DNA of 64,000 nt from Geobacteraceae bacterium (GTDB taxonomy: Bacteria; Desulfobacterota; Desulfuromonadia; Geobacterales; Pseudopelobacteraceae), in the NCBI GenBank assembly GCA_016720395.1, contig JADKKR010000002.1, forward strand, positions 186,001 to 250,000, given 5' to 3'. Both the position numbers and the translations under genes were made by a program. Shown piece after piece: positions 45,749-57,604 of this stretch. Position 1 is the first letter of the stretch. Each line of letters starts with the position of its first letter. The notes under the pieces were generated by a model. The model ran no database searches and had not been told where the DNA came from. It saw only the letters and a list, made by a program, of their open reading frames with translations.

Positions 45749-46401
45749 TTATTTGTTGTCTGTTGGCGTGATTCCGTGCAGAAGGGCGAATTTGACGAGA
45801 GAGGGAACATTGCCGACGCCCAGTTTAAGCATGAGGCGGCTGCGGTAGGTTTCGACACTTTTGGGTGAGAGGTTCAGGATTCAGCGATTTCGGCACTCGT
45901 ATTTCCTTCGACGACGAGCTGAAGGACCTCCCGTTCACGCTGGCTCAGGCTTTCAAGCGGGCTTGGCATACGGGACTTTTTACCGGCCTGTGACATGTTC
46001 GGCGGGGGTTCGACACCTTCGCTGAAATAAGATCCTCCTCTCATGACGGTCTGGACTGCAGCAAAGACACAGGTGCCGGCTGATTCCTTGAGAAGATATG
46101 CGGATGCACCGGCCTGGATTGCACGGAAGACATGTTCCCGGGAGTGATGCATGGACAGAATTATGATCCTGACCGACGGCAGTTGCCCGTGGATCAGACG
46201 CGTCGCCTCGATTCCGTTCATGTCCGGCATGGTAATATCCATGACGATGACATCCGGTTTCAGTGCCAGAGACTTTTCCAGGGCATCCCGCCCGTTTATT
46301 GCTTCACCGACAACGGTCATACTGCCCTGGGATTCGAGGATTATCTTGAGGCCTTCCCGTATGACAGCATGGTCATCTGCAATCAGAATTCTGAAAGGCA
46401 T
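45749..46401 (-). CDS. NarL/FixJ-type response regulator with an apparent 1-base deletion
   Basis: The receiver (Asp55 in VIVMDITMPDMNGI, Lys in YLLKESAG) is followed by a LuxR-type helix-turn-helix starting LSQREREVLQLVVEGNTSAEIAE. The frame stops early at 45874, but adding one base near 45880-45881 gives ILNLSPKSVETYRSRLMLKL and a stop at 45749. The repaired protein has 217 residues, the usual NarL size. It starts directly after the stop of the DegS/NarX-type kinase, with GGAGGAG upstream. It is the only DNA-binding regulator I can identify in the window. The C-terminal break is close to a suspicious C-tract and may be a sequencing error. Confidence 0.82.
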
Positions 46402-47475
46402 CTATGTCTCCTCCAGTGGTATCTCGACGCTTATTACGGTACCATGTCCCGGCAGTGACGTCACGCTAAACCTGCCACCAACCAGCTCGCTGCGCTCACG
46501 CATGAGAGTCATTCCCCAGCCTGAATTCTTCGATTCGGACGGGGGGGTAATGGCTGATCCTATCCCGTCATCAGCGATGTCAAGCATAACGCCGTCCGCA
46601 TCCTTCCTGAGTGAAATGGCCACTAACGTCGCTCGCGCATGTTTCGAGGTATTGAAGAGCGCTTCCTGGGCTATGCGGAAGAGCGTCAGTTCGATCTCTG
46701 ACGGCAGCCTCGGAAAGGGTTCTTCGGCGTGAATGAAGATAGCCACGCCGGTGCGGAAAGAAAAGAGGTCGCTCTGCCAGCGCAGTGCCGGGACCAGTCC
46801 GTAGTCATCGATCACGGGCGGTCTCAGGCTGTTCATAATGTTCCGTGTGGTACGGCTGATCTCCTGGACCAGTCTGACCGAATCATCGATGCGCTTCTGC
46901 ACCTGCGGTGAAGTCTGGTCTGCCAGTTCCGAACTGATAATCGAGAAATTTACACCGAGTACCGTCAGGTCCCGGCCGATTTCATCGTGAAGTTCGGCGG
47001 ACAGTTTTTTCCTGAGCTCCTCTTCCATCTCAATCAGGCGCCGGGCATATCTGCGCAGGTCCTCTTCGGCCTGTTTGCTTGCCTGGATCAATGACCATGC
47101 CTTAAGCGCGTTGTTGATCGTCTGCGGCATGTGTGCAAATGCTTGGGGGGATTTTATGACATAATCCTGAACCCCCGCTTTCAAGGCCTGAACAGCGATC
47201 TGTTCGCTGCCCCTGGCGGTCATAAGTACGACGGGGCAGACCTCGTCTGTCACAAGGACCAGATCACTGCCGCTCCCGTCAGGCAGGCGGTAGTCGGTCA
47301 GGACAAGCGCCGGCTTGAGCCGCTCAATCGCTTCCCTCGCATCGTGCAGGGTGGCGACAATCTGAAGATGATAGTTTTCCTGTGCTGTTTCGAATGCGCG
47401 CAGAATGGCGGCCACATGGCCGGAGTCATCTTCAACAAGCAATATCAGCGAGGCTGCGGGACTCTCAGTCAACAT
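46402..47475 (-). CDS. REC-HisKA_3 sensor kinase (NarX/DegS-type)
   Basis: The 357-residue protein has an N-terminal receiver-like domain (VEDDSGH, Asp in LVLTDYRLPDGSG, Lys in YVIKSPQA), a coiled linker and a HisKA_3 dimerisation domain with His163 in ELHDEIGRDL. A HATPase (EALFNTSKHA, ADDGIG, WGMTLMRERSELVGG) follows. No membrane segment is present. HisKA_3 kinases pair with NarL-type regulators, and the gene for one follows immediately. I choose the ATG at 47475 behind GAGGAG rather than the frame start at 47529. Confidence 0.9.
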   Translation of the reverse strand: MLTESPAASLILLVEDDSGHVAAILRAFETAQENYHLQIVATLHDAREAIERLKPALVLTDYRLPDGSGSDLVLVTDEVCPVVLMTARGSEQIAVQALKAGVQDYVIKSPQAFAHMPQTINNALKAWSLIQASKQAEEDLRRYARRLIEMEEELRKKLSAELHDEIGRDLTVLGVNFSIISSELADQTSPQVQKRIDDSVRLVQEISRTTRNIMNSLRPPVIDDYGLVPALRWQSDLFSFRTGVAIFIHAEEPFPRLPSEIELTLFRIAQEALFNTSKHARATLVAISLRKDADGVMLDIADDGIGSAITPPSESKNSGWGMTLMRERSELVGGRFSVTSLPGHGTVISVEIPLEET

Positions 47476-47632
47476 GTCGCTCCTCAAGGTTTCCAACGAC
47501 CATGAACCCGGAGATTGTGGCGAGCGCAATCTGCGCGGAAGCCGATTAATAAGATGCTGATATTTAAAACAATGTACCTATATCAGAGCCAGGTAAATAA
47601 TGTCCAGCGGATATGAAGAGATTTACGGCATG

Positions 47633-47662
47633 CTGGCATCCGTGGAGTATTTGGTCTATACT
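47633..47662 (+). promoter_or_regulatory. Candidate sigma-70 promoter for the CoA-binding protein gene
   Basis: CTGGCA (47633-47638) and TATACT (47657-47662) are separated by 18 bp and lie 31 bp before the ATG at 47694. The -10 is good and the -35 weak. This is a pattern match only. Confidence 0.4.
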
Positions 47663-47693
47663 TAGACATATTCACGAGCACAATGGGGGGATT

Positions 47694-48092
47694 ATGCAGC
47701 AACAGATCGATAAATTTTTGACTGCCGGGGCCTTCGGGGTGGTGGGTGCTTCGTCCAACCGGCAGAAATTCGGCAACCGCGTCCTGCGCTGCTATCTTCA
47801 GAACGGGAAGCGGGCGGTTCCGGTCAATCCCAATGAAGTTGAAATCGAGGGTGTAGCCTGTGTGAAGAGTATCGAGGAGCTGCCGCCGGAGGTGAAGAGC
47901 ATTTCCATGATCACCCCGCCGGCAGTGACGGAGCAGCTTGTGCCGCGGGCCATTGCACACGGGATCGAGAACATCTGGATGCAGCCGGGGGCCGAGAGCG
48001 CCTCAGCTGTGGCGCTCTGCCGCGGAAAAGGGATTAATGTTATCGCCGACGGGAGCTGCCTGCTGGTGGTGTTGGGGTATCATGACCACTGA
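47694..48092 (+). CDS. CoA-binding domain protein (YccU-like)
   Basis: The 132-residue protein is a single Rossmann CoA-binding domain of the kind found alone in YccU: AFGVVGASSNRQKFGN (nucleotide-binding loop), AVPVNPNEVEIEG, and MQPGAES. Family members bind CoA; their function is not known. The start at 47694 follows a G-rich ribosome site. It is the first plus-strand gene after the signalling cluster and overlaps the small membrane-protein gene by 11 bp. Confidence 0.88.
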   Translation: MQQQIDKFLTAGAFGVVGASSNRQKFGNRVLRCYLQNGKRAVPVNPNEVEIEGVACVKSIEELPPEVKSISMITPPAVTEQLVPRAIAHGIENIWMQPGAESASAVALCRGKGINVIADGSCLLVVLGYHDH

Positions 48093-48282
48093 GTGGAGTT
48101 TCGAAAAACTGTTTGACGGACTGGGGCTGATGCGGATGGGCTTTGGGATCGTGTTCAGCCTGTTTCTGCTGCTGTTTGTCGCTGTCTTTGTCGAAGAGGT
48201 GTTCCTTGGCGGCCGGAAACGGCGTAAGGCGGAAAAGCAGGCCCGGCTGGCCCGCGATGCTGCGGCCCGGCCTGAAGACTGA
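48082..48282 (+). CDS. Small single-pass membrane protein
   Basis: A 66-residue frame starting at ATG 48082 overlaps the CoA-binding gene by 11 bp. It has an amphipathic N-terminus, one strong membrane helix (about 20-40, GIVFSLFLLLFVAVFV) and a basic cytoplasmic tail rich in Lys, Arg and Ala. I do not recognise a family. Overlap with the upstream gene, a clear membrane helix and a charged tail make it a credible gene. Confidence 0.6.
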   Translation: MTTEWSFEKLFDGLGLMRMGFGIVFSLFLLLFVAVFVEEVFLGGRKRRKAEKQARLARDAAARPED

Positions 48283-48291
48283 CCGGCGGGT

Positions 48292-50181
48292 CTATCCGCG
48301 AAGCTCCTCCAGTTCCTCCCAGCGCTGATATGCGTCAGCAAGTTCCCTTTCCAGCCCGGCCAGGCGTGCATTAATCGAGGCCACCTCCGCGCCGGCCGAT
48401 TTGTAGAGTTCCGGGTCGGAGAGGCGCGCGTGCAACTGTTCCTGTTCCCTCTCCAACCCTGCAATCGTTTCCGGCAGCGCCTCCAGTTCGCGCTCTTCCT
48501 TGAAGGACAGCTTTCGGGCGCGCTCCTTCGGCGGCCGGCTCTTTTCCGGTGTGGCCCGCTCGGCAGACTGTGAAGCAGGCACCCCGCCTTCCGACTGCTG
48601 CAGCCAGTCGTCGTAGCCCCCCACAAATTCCTGCACGGTCCCGTCTCGGCCCAGCACCAGCGTGCTGGTGACGACGTTATTGAGAAACTCGCGGTCATGG
48701 CTGACCAGCAGCAGGGTACCGGAGTACTCCAGCAGCAGGTCTTCCAGCAGGTCAAGAGTCTCGGCGTCCAGATCGTTGGTCGGTTCGTCCATTACCAGGA
48801 TATTGGAAGGTCTGGTAAAGAGTTTTGCCAGCAGCAGGCGGTTGCGCTCGCCGCCGGAGAGGATGCTGACCGGCGAGCGGGCACGCTCCGGCGAGAAGAG
48901 GAAGTCCTGCAGGTAGCCGATGATGTGGCGCGACGAGCCGTTGATGATCAGGGTGTCGTTCCCCTCGCCGACGTTCTCCTGCACGCTCTTGTCCAGATCG
49001 AGCTGCTCCCGCAGCTGGTCAAAGTAGACCACCTCGCGGCGTGTCCCCAGCTGTATCTCCCCGGCCTGAGGCTGCAGTTCTCCCAGCAGCAGGCGCAGCA
49101 GGGTGGTTTTGCCGGAGCCGTTGGGGCCGATGATGCCGATCCGGTCGCCACGCATGATGGTGGTGGAAAGGTTCTTGATGATCGTCCGTTTTTCATAGGA
49201 GAAGGATACTTTCCCGGCTTCGGCTACCAGCGCACCGGAGCGGTCGGCCTCCTGCAGCTGGATCTTTGCCGTCCCCTGCCGGACCCTCCGCTGGCGGGAT
49301 TCTTCGCGCAGTTTTTTCAGCGCCCGCACACGTCCCTCATTCCTGGTGCGGCGGGCCTTGATCCCCTGGCGTACCCAGACCTCTTCCCGGGCCAGTTTCT
49401 TGTCGAAGAGCGCCTGGCGGGTGATCTCCGCCTCCAGCAACGCTTCGCGCCGCTCGGTGAACTCGTCGTAGCCGCAGGAAAAGGCATACAGCCGCCCTCG
49501 ATCGACCTCGGCTACCCGGTTGGCCAGACGGCGGGCAAAGGCCCGGTCATGGGTAACAAAGAGTACGGTCTTGACATTCCTGGCCAGAAATTCTTCCAGC
49601 CAGAGGATGGTGTCGATGTCCAGATGGTTGGTCGGTTCGTCAAGGATCAGGATATCCGGAGAGGAAACCAGGGCCCGGGCCAGCAGCGCCCGGCGCTTGG
49701 TGCCCCCCGACAGCGAGGTGAATTCTGCCTCGGCATCCAGGTCCAGCCTCTTCAGTACCCGCTCCACCTCCTGGTGCAGCGACCAGCCGCCGCTCTCCTC
49801 CAGGCGGTGCTGCAGCTCCTCCAGCCTGGCCAGCAGGGCTTGATTGCCGTCGACCGCCAGTTGGTGGCTGACATGGTGGTACTCGGCCAGCAGGTCGGCG
49901 GCGTTGCCCATGCCGGAGGCGACCACGTCAAAGACGGTACCCGTCAGCCCCAGCGGCACATCCTGGGCCACCTGGGCCACCTTGAGCCCCTGCTGGCGCT
50001 GGATCTCGCCACCTTCGGGCGTCAGCTCCCCCCCGATCAGCTTGAGCAGGGTCGATTTGCCGCTGCCGTTGCGCCCCATCAGACAGAGCCGGTCGCCCGG
50101 TTCGATCTGCAGGTTGATACCGTCGAAGAGCGGCGGCCCGCCGAAGGCCAGGGTTATGTTGCGTAGCGATATGAGTGCCAT
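48292..50181 (-). CDS. uup: ABC-F ATPase Uup
   Basis: The 629-residue protein has two ABC domains: Walker A GRNGSGKST and GPNGSGKTT, signatures LSGGTKRR and LSGGERNR, Walker B ILDEPTNHLDID and VMDEPTNDLDAE. The interdomain linker carries the arginine-rich KARRTRNEGRVRALKKL typical of Uup, and a C-terminal coiled coil (about 545-629) is present. Uup acts on ribosomes or on branched DNA intermediates and has no membrane domain. Its 3' end lies 9 bp from the convergent small membrane-protein gene. It follows the DUF1653 gene by 4 bp. Confidence 0.92.
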   Translation of the reverse strand: MALISLRNITLAFGGPPLFDGINLQIEPGDRLCLMGRNGSGKSTLLKLIGGELTPEGGEIQRQQGLKVAQVAQDVPLGLTGTVFDVVASGMGNAADLLAEYHHVSHQLAVDGNQALLARLEELQHRLEESGGWSLHQEVERVLKRLDLDAEAEFTSLSGGTKRRALLARALVSSPDILILDEPTNHLDIDTILWLEEFLARNVKTVLFVTHDRAFARRLANRVAEVDRGRLYAFSCGYDEFTERREALLEAEITRQALFDKKLAREEVWVRQGIKARRTRNEGRVRALKKLREESRQRRVRQGTAKIQLQEADRSGALVAEAGKVSFSYEKRTIIKNLSTTIMRGDRIGIIGPNGSGKTTLLRLLLGELQPQAGEIQLGTRREVVYFDQLREQLDLDKSVQENVGEGNDTLIINGSSRHIIGYLQDFLFSPERARSPVSILSGGERNRLLLAKLFTRPSNILVMDEPTNDLDAETLDLLEDLLLEYSGTLLLVSHDREFLNNVVTSTLVLGRDGTVQEFVGGYDDWLQQSEGGVPASQSAERATPEKSRPPKERARKLSFKEERELEALPETIAGLEREQEQLHARLSDPELYKSAGAEVASINARLAGLERELADAYQRWEELEELRG

Positions 50182-50185
50182 CGTG

Positions 50186-50398
50186 CTATTCTTCTCCCAT
50201 GTATCTGAACCGTGCTTCCTGACGGCCAGCGACCGTCACGTCCTCCAGGAACATTGCCAGTGGCCGGACCCACAGGGAGCCGTCGCCGTAGAGCTTACGA
50301 TAGACGACCATCTCTTCTTCGGTCTCGCTGTGCCGGGCGATGCCGATCACCTGGTAGTCGTTGCCCTTGTAGTGCCGGTAGCGGCCGTAACGGATCAT
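50186..50398 (-). CDS. DUF1653 domain protein
   Basis: The 70-residue protein is a complete DUF1653 domain: YRHYKGNDYQV, ARHSETEEEMVVY, LYGDGSLWVRP and a C-terminal RFRYMGEE. The function of the family is unknown. It overlaps the upstream zinc-ribbon gene by 4 bp and precedes uup by 4 bp, so the three are probably co-transcribed. Confidence 0.88.
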   Translation of the reverse strand: MIRYGRYRHYKGNDYQVIGIARHSETEEEMVVYRKLYGDGSLWVRPLAMFLEDVTVAGRQEARFRYMGEE

Positions 50399-50598
50399 TT
50401 CGCGTTCTCAGGTTCGTGCGCCTTGCGGCCGTGCACCCGTTCGTAGGCCCGGCAGAAGGGGCAGATGCCTACTTCGACACCCCGGACGAAACGGTTGGCC
50501 AGTCCCTGCTGGTTGGTGCGGGCTGTGCGGCAGACCGGACAGGTCTCGCAGACCCTGGCCAGGGCCCGATCCACGGTCGTTATCTCGCTTGAGCTCAT
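50395..50598 (-). CDS. Small protein with two CxxC pairs
   Basis: The 67-residue protein has CETCPVC near residue 17 and CPFC near 46, a zinc-ribbon-like pattern, and no other recognised domain. Its stop overlaps the ATG of the DUF1653 gene. It is the first gene of the minus-strand set with uup and is divergent from the ABC-F gene at 50758. Confidence 0.65.
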   Translation of the reverse strand: MSSSEITTVDRALARVCETCPVCRTARTNQQGLANRFVRGVEVGICPFCRAYERVHGRKAHEPENAK

Positions 50599-50757
50599 AT
50601 GCTTTCCTTCCTGTCCCGGGAATGTGTCTCAGAAGAACGCCATCTTCACCTTTTTTGCGGCATCCGTCAACCAGTCACCTGCACAATTTCAGTTGCCTCC
50701 CGATACACGGCATGCTATCAAATCCAGTTCAATTTCAGCGCAAGAGGTCCTACGGCA

Positions 50758-54112
<3,355 letters not shown>

Positions 54113-54158
54113 GTCTGACTTCCGGACCCTGAGCATTCAGGAGAGATCAGGCTGGTTA

Positions 54159-54177
54159 ACCGGAAGATTCTTCCGGT
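54159..54177. repeat. Short perfect inverted repeat
   Basis: ACCGGAAG-ATT-CTTCCGGT forms an 8-bp stem with a 3-base loop just after the low-complexity tract. No T-run follows on either strand, so it is not a typical terminator. It may be the tail of a terminator or operator whose context is lost. Confidence 0.4.
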
Positions 54178-54221
54178 ACCGTCTGGTGAAAAATAAAATG
54201 TTTCATCGGTAATTATTTAGT

Positions 54222-54251
54222 TTGACAATTCACATTTAAAACTGTTAGGGT
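54222..54251 (+). promoter_or_regulatory. Candidate promoter of the cold-shock gene
   Basis: A perfect TTGACA (54222-54227) stands 18 bp before TAGGGT (54246-54251), in an A/T-rich stretch. A leader of roughly 55 bases would follow, as is usual for cold-shock genes. The -10 is weak. Confidence 0.45.
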
Positions 54252-54262
54252 GTTCAAACGTC

Positions 54263-54277
54263 CTTGGATATTCCAAG
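54263..54277 (+). promoter_or_regulatory. Hairpin in the cold-shock mRNA leader
   Basis: CTTGGA-TAT-TCCAAG forms a perfect 6-bp stem with a 3-base loop about 36 bases before the start codon. Leader structures in cspA-type messages act in temperature-dependent translation; whether this one does is inference. Confidence 0.35.
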
Positions 54278-54313
54278 ACAAACTTAAAGAGAAGTATCAG
54301 GAGAAAGACGAAC

Positions 54314-54514
54314 ATGGTAAACGGAACTGTAAAATGGTTTAATGACAGCAAGGGTTTTGGTTTTCTTGAGCAGGAAGGTGGCGATGATGTATTCGTTCAC
54401 TTCTCCGCAATCGCGGGAGACGGCTTCAAATCCCTCGCTGAAGGTGATAGCGTTACCTTTGAACTGGTCAAAGGCCCCAAAGGCCTGCAGGCCGCTAACG
54501 TAGTGCGCGTGTAA
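54314..54514 (+). CDS. Cold-shock domain protein (CspA family)
   Basis: The 66-residue protein is a complete cold-shock domain with RNP1 KGFGFLEQ and RNP2 DVFVHFSAI, beginning VNGTVKWFNDSKGFGF. It binds single-stranded RNA and DNA and melts mRNA structure. The start has AGGAG 10 bases upstream. The gene has its own candidate promoter and a strong terminator, so it is monocistronic. Confidence 0.97.
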   Translation: MVNGTVKWFNDSKGFGFLEQEGGDDVFVHFSAIAGDGFKSLAEGDSVTFELVKGPKGLQAANVVRV

Positions 54515-54537
54515 TTCACGTCTGCGTTCAAGCACTG

Positions 54538-54567
54538 AAAGGCCCCGGAGAAATCCGGGGCCTTTTT
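54538..54567 (+). terminator. Rho-independent terminator of the cold-shock gene
   Basis: AAGGCCCCGG-AGAAAT-CCGGGGCC followed by TTTTT: an 8-bp G/C-only stem, extended by A-T pairs with the T-run, 24 bp after the stop codon. Confidence 0.92.
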
Positions 54568-54601
54568 GTTGTCCAGTCCGGCAGAAAAGGATCCATCTCA
54601 T

Positions 54602-55168
54602 ATGGCCCAGCCGTCAACCATCTACCGCGTCGGCATACAACTGTCGGATATCGACCGCGGACTGTACGAATCACTGCAGACCACCGTTGCCCGTCACCCA
54701 TCGGAAACCGAAGAACGCCTGCTGGGCCGGATCCTGGCCTTTGCGCTTTACTATGAGCCGGAGTTGACCTTTACCAGGGGCGTCGGAGCAGGGGACGAAC
54801 CGGACCTCTGGGTCAAGGGGCCGGACGGGCGTGTTACGTGCTGGATCGAGGTCGGGCTTCCCGATGCCGAGCGGCTGATCAAGGCCGGCCGGCATTCCGA
54901 GCGGGTGGTCCTGTGCGCCTTCGGTTCATCTCTGCCGATCTGGGAGAAGCAGCAACTGCCCAAGCTTGCCGGTATCTCCAACCTGACGGTCTTCAGCCTG
55001 GAACAGGCATTTCTGGGTCGCCTGGCGGAGCGCCTGCAGCGTTCCATCTCCTGGTCGCTGACCGTCACCGAAGGTTCACTGTATCTGACCATCGACGGCG
55101 AGACCCTGGAGTCATCGGTGAGGCATCTGGCCGGCCCGGACACACATCAAAGGACGGGAGCGGCATGA
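54602..55168 (+). CDS. yaeQ: YaeQ family protein
   Basis: The 188-residue protein matches the YaeQ family end to end: STIYRVGIQLSDIDRGLYE at the start, LTFTRGVGAGDEPDLWVK, CWIEVGLPDAERLIKA and LYLTIDGE near the C-terminus. YaeQ has a PD-(D/E)XK nuclease-like fold, and E. coli YaeQ was linked to suppression of rfaH effects on transcription elongation; its reaction is unknown. The start at 54602 follows AAAAGGAT. Its stop overlaps the greB start (ATGA), joining it to another elongation gene. Confidence 0.92.
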   Translation: MAQPSTIYRVGIQLSDIDRGLYESLQTTVARHPSETEERLLGRILAFALYYEPELTFTRGVGAGDEPDLWVKGPDGRVTCWIEVGLPDAERLIKAGRHSERVVLCAFGSSLPIWEKQQLPKLAGISNLTVFSLEQAFLGRLAERLQRSISWSLTVTEGSLYLTIDGETLESSVRHLAGPDTHQRTGAA

Positions 55169-55635
55169 CAAACCTGATATCAGCAGCGGGCCTCAAAAGG
55201 CTGGAGGATGAATACCACTATCTGTGGCGGGTAGAGCGTCCCAAGATCTGCCAGGGCGTTTCCGATGCAGCGGCTGAAGGGGATCGTTCCGAAAATGCGG
55301 AATACATCTACGGCAAGAAACGCCTGCGCGAGATCGACAGCAAGCTGAAGCACCTGGGTGCCCGTCTCAAGGTGCTCAAAGTGGCTGTACCGCCGGCCAA
55401 CCCGGCAGTTGTTTCTTTCGGCTGCTGGGTCGGCTACGAAGATGTCTCCGGCGATGCCCGCTGTTACCAGCTGGTGGGTCCGGATGAGATCGATGTGACG
55501 GAAGGCCGGATCAGCATCGATTCGCCGGTCGGTCAGGCGCTGCTGCACAAGAGGCTGGACGATGAAGTCTTCATCAAACGTCCCAACGGCGACCTGACGG
55601 TCTACATTACCTCCATCAGCGCAACGCGCCCATAA
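55165..55635 (+). CDS. greB: Transcript cleavage/elongation factor GreB
   Basis: The 156-residue protein has the N-terminal coiled coil with the acidic tip motif (AAAEGDRSENAEYIYGKKR) and the C-terminal FKBP-like domain (PVGQALLHKRLDDEV). The block ENAEYIYGKKRLREID separates GreB from GreA. It stimulates backtracked RNA polymerase to cleave the transcript. The start at 55165 overlaps the yaeQ stop as ATGA. Confidence 0.95.
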   Translation: MTNLISAAGLKRLEDEYHYLWRVERPKICQGVSDAAAEGDRSENAEYIYGKKRLREIDSKLKHLGARLKVLKVAVPPANPAVVSFGCWVGYEDVSGDARCYQLVGPDEIDVTEGRISIDSPVGQALLHKRLDDEVFIKRPNGDLTVYITSISATRP

Positions 55636-55669
55636 AAAAAAGCGCTACTTCCACAAGGGAAATGGCGCT
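55634..55669 (-). terminator. Rho-independent terminator for the minus-strand ABC-F gene
   Basis: Read on the minus strand, a 12-bp imperfect stem (AGCGCCATTTCC ... GGAAGTAGCGCT, 5-base loop) is followed by eight T. It overlaps the greB stop codon. On the plus strand no T-run follows, so it serves the gene at 55801-57439. Confidence 0.8.
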
Positions 55670-55695
55670 CGAAATCTAACCTAGACAAACTAAAG

Positions 55696-55781
55696 CCTCT
55701 CACGAAGGCACAAAGACACAAAGAAAAACTAAGCTGAAAGTTTTTGTTCAAGCTTTGAGAGCTTCGTGAGCTTTGTGTGAG
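55696..55781. repeat. Intergenic imperfect inverted repeat (CTCACGAAG / CACAAAG type)
   Basis: The left arm (55696-55723) has CTCTCACGAAGGCACAAAG and a second ACACAAAG; the right arm (55757-55781) has GAGAGCTTCGTGAG and CTTTGTGTGAG, the same elements inverted. It lies between greB and the convergent ABC-F gene. It looks like a dispersed REP-like element, which a genome-wide search would show. Confidence 0.5.
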
Positions 55782-55800
55782 TTAAAACTTCCCTTTACTT

Positions 55801-57439
55801 CTACAGGCTCAGCTCGGCATGCCCGTGGTACAACTCGTCCCGCTCCCGGCTCACATCAGCATTTTCCAGATACTCCTCAAAGCCCATGACCCGGTCGATG
55901 ACACCACCGGGGGTGATCTCGATGATCCGGTTGGCAATCGTTGATACGAACTCGTGATCGTGTGAGGCGAACAGGACCACCTCGGTGTAGGCGATCAGGC
56001 CGTCGTTCAGGGCGGTGATCGATTCCAGGTCCAGGTGGTTGGTGGGTTCGTCCAGGATCAGGGTGTTGGCGCCGGTCAGCATCATGCGGGAGAGCATGCA
56101 GCGTACCTTCTCGCCACCGGAAAGCACCACACATTTCTTGGTGGCCTCATCACCGGAAAACAGCATCCTTCCCAGAAAACCCCGGGCAAAGGTCTCCCCT
56201 TCGGTCGGTGGCGAGAACTGCCCCAGCCATTCGATCAGGTTCAGGTCGTTTTCGAAAAACTGGCTGTTTTCCTTGGGGAAATAGGCGGTCGTGATGGTCA
56301 CGCCCCAGCGGAAGCTGCCGCTGTCCGGCTCAAGCTCTCCGGCCAGGATCTGGAACAGGGTCGTACGGGCCAGGCTGTTGCCCCCCACGAAGGCGATCTT
56401 GTCATTCTTGCGGACGATCAGGTCGAAGCTGTCCAGCACCTTGACGCCGTCGATCTCCTTGGTAAGCCCCTGTATCTCCAGGATGATGTCGCCGCAGGGA
56501 CGTTCCGGTTTGAAGACCACATGCGGGTATTTGCGCGAAGAGGTCGGCATGTCCTCCAGGGTCAGCTTGTCCAGAAGTTTCTTTCGTGAGGTGGCCTGTT
56601 TGGCCTTGGATGCATTGGATGAGAAGCGCTGGATGAAGGCCTTCAGTTCTTCGGCTTTCTCTGACACCTTGCGGTTCTCGTTCTGTTTCTGCTTCAGGTT
56701 CAGCTGGCTGGCGTGGTACCAGAAGTCGTAATTGCCGACATAGACGGTGATGCGTCCGAAATCGATGTCGGCCGTATGGGTACAGACCTGGTTGAGGAAG
56801 TGGCGGTCATGGGAGACGACGATGACCGTATTGGGAAAACGGAACAGAAAATCCTCCAGCCAGGAGATTGATTTGAGATCCAGGTTGTTGGTCGGTTCGT
56901 CCAGCAGCAGTATGTCCGGGCTGCCGAACAGCGCCTGGGCCAGCAGCACCCGCACCTTATCTCCCCCCTCAAGTTCGTTCATCTTCTTGTGGCGCAGATC
57001 TTCGGGGATGCCCAGGCCGTTGAGCAGGACCGCAGCCTCCGACTCGGCCTCATAACCGTTCATCTCGGCGAACTCCGATTCCAGTTCGGCCGAACGGGTA
57101 CCATCCTCCTCGGAAAAATCAGGCTTGGCATAGATGGCCTCGCGCTCGACCATGACCTTGTAGAGCTGTTCATGCCCCATGATGACGGTATTGAAGACAG
57201 TCTCCTCGTCAAAGGCGAACTGGTCCTGTCGAAGGACGGCCATGCGTTCCCGCGGACCCATGACGATCTCGCCCTTTATCAGCCTCGACCTCGCCTGCCA
57301 TTATCTTCAGAAAGGTTGATTTGCCGGCACCGTTGGCACCGATCAGGCCATAGCAGTTGCCGGGGGTGAATTTGATGTTGACGTCCTTGAAGAGGACCCG
57401 CTTGCCGTAGGAGAGGGAAATGTTGCTTGCAGAGATCAT
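55801..57439 (-). CDS. ABC-F ATPase (YbiT-like) with an apparent 1-base insertion
   Basis: The first 57 residues (ATG 57439; Walker A GANGAGKST) are in one frame, and the remaining 486 in another (55801-57261). Removing one base from the CCC at 57272-57274 gives EVEADKGEIVMG and a single protein of about 545 residues. Signatures are LEGGDKVR (first domain) and LSGGEKVR (second); Walker B is DEPTNNLD and DEPTNHLD. The second Walker A is GGNSLARTT, with Arg in place of the catalytic Lys, although the partner residues look normal. The linker has a run of Lys/Gln residues. It is one of three ABC-F genes within 9 kb. Confidence 0.82.
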
Positions 57440-57464
57440 GTGTAACTAGATTCCTTTCAGACCA

Positions 57465-57496
57465 AATAAAAAACCACAGGGGTAATCCCTGCGGTT
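57465..57496 (-). terminator. Rho-independent terminator after the FHA-EAL gene
   Basis: On the minus strand AACCGCAGGG ... CCCTGTGGTT (9 of 10 pairs, 5-6-base loop) is followed by TTTTTATTT. It lies between the FHA-EAL stop and the ABC-F start and would separate their transcription. Confidence 0.75.
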
Positions 57497-57604
57497 CAGA
57501 TGGTTTTCAATATACCATTAATTAAGGTGCTGCGGCAATGTCTTTTTGCCGTGTCAGGAATTGTCCTCACTATGTTTTACGAACAGGAAAATGCCTGAAA
57601 CCGG

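Noticed and set aside
48697..50166. Plus-strand 489-codon frame opposite uup
   Set aside because: It is the antisense of a full-length, fully conserved Uup protein.
54284..54601. Minus-strand 105-codon frame across the cold-shock gene
   Set aside because: It is antisense to a complete CspA-type protein and its terminator.
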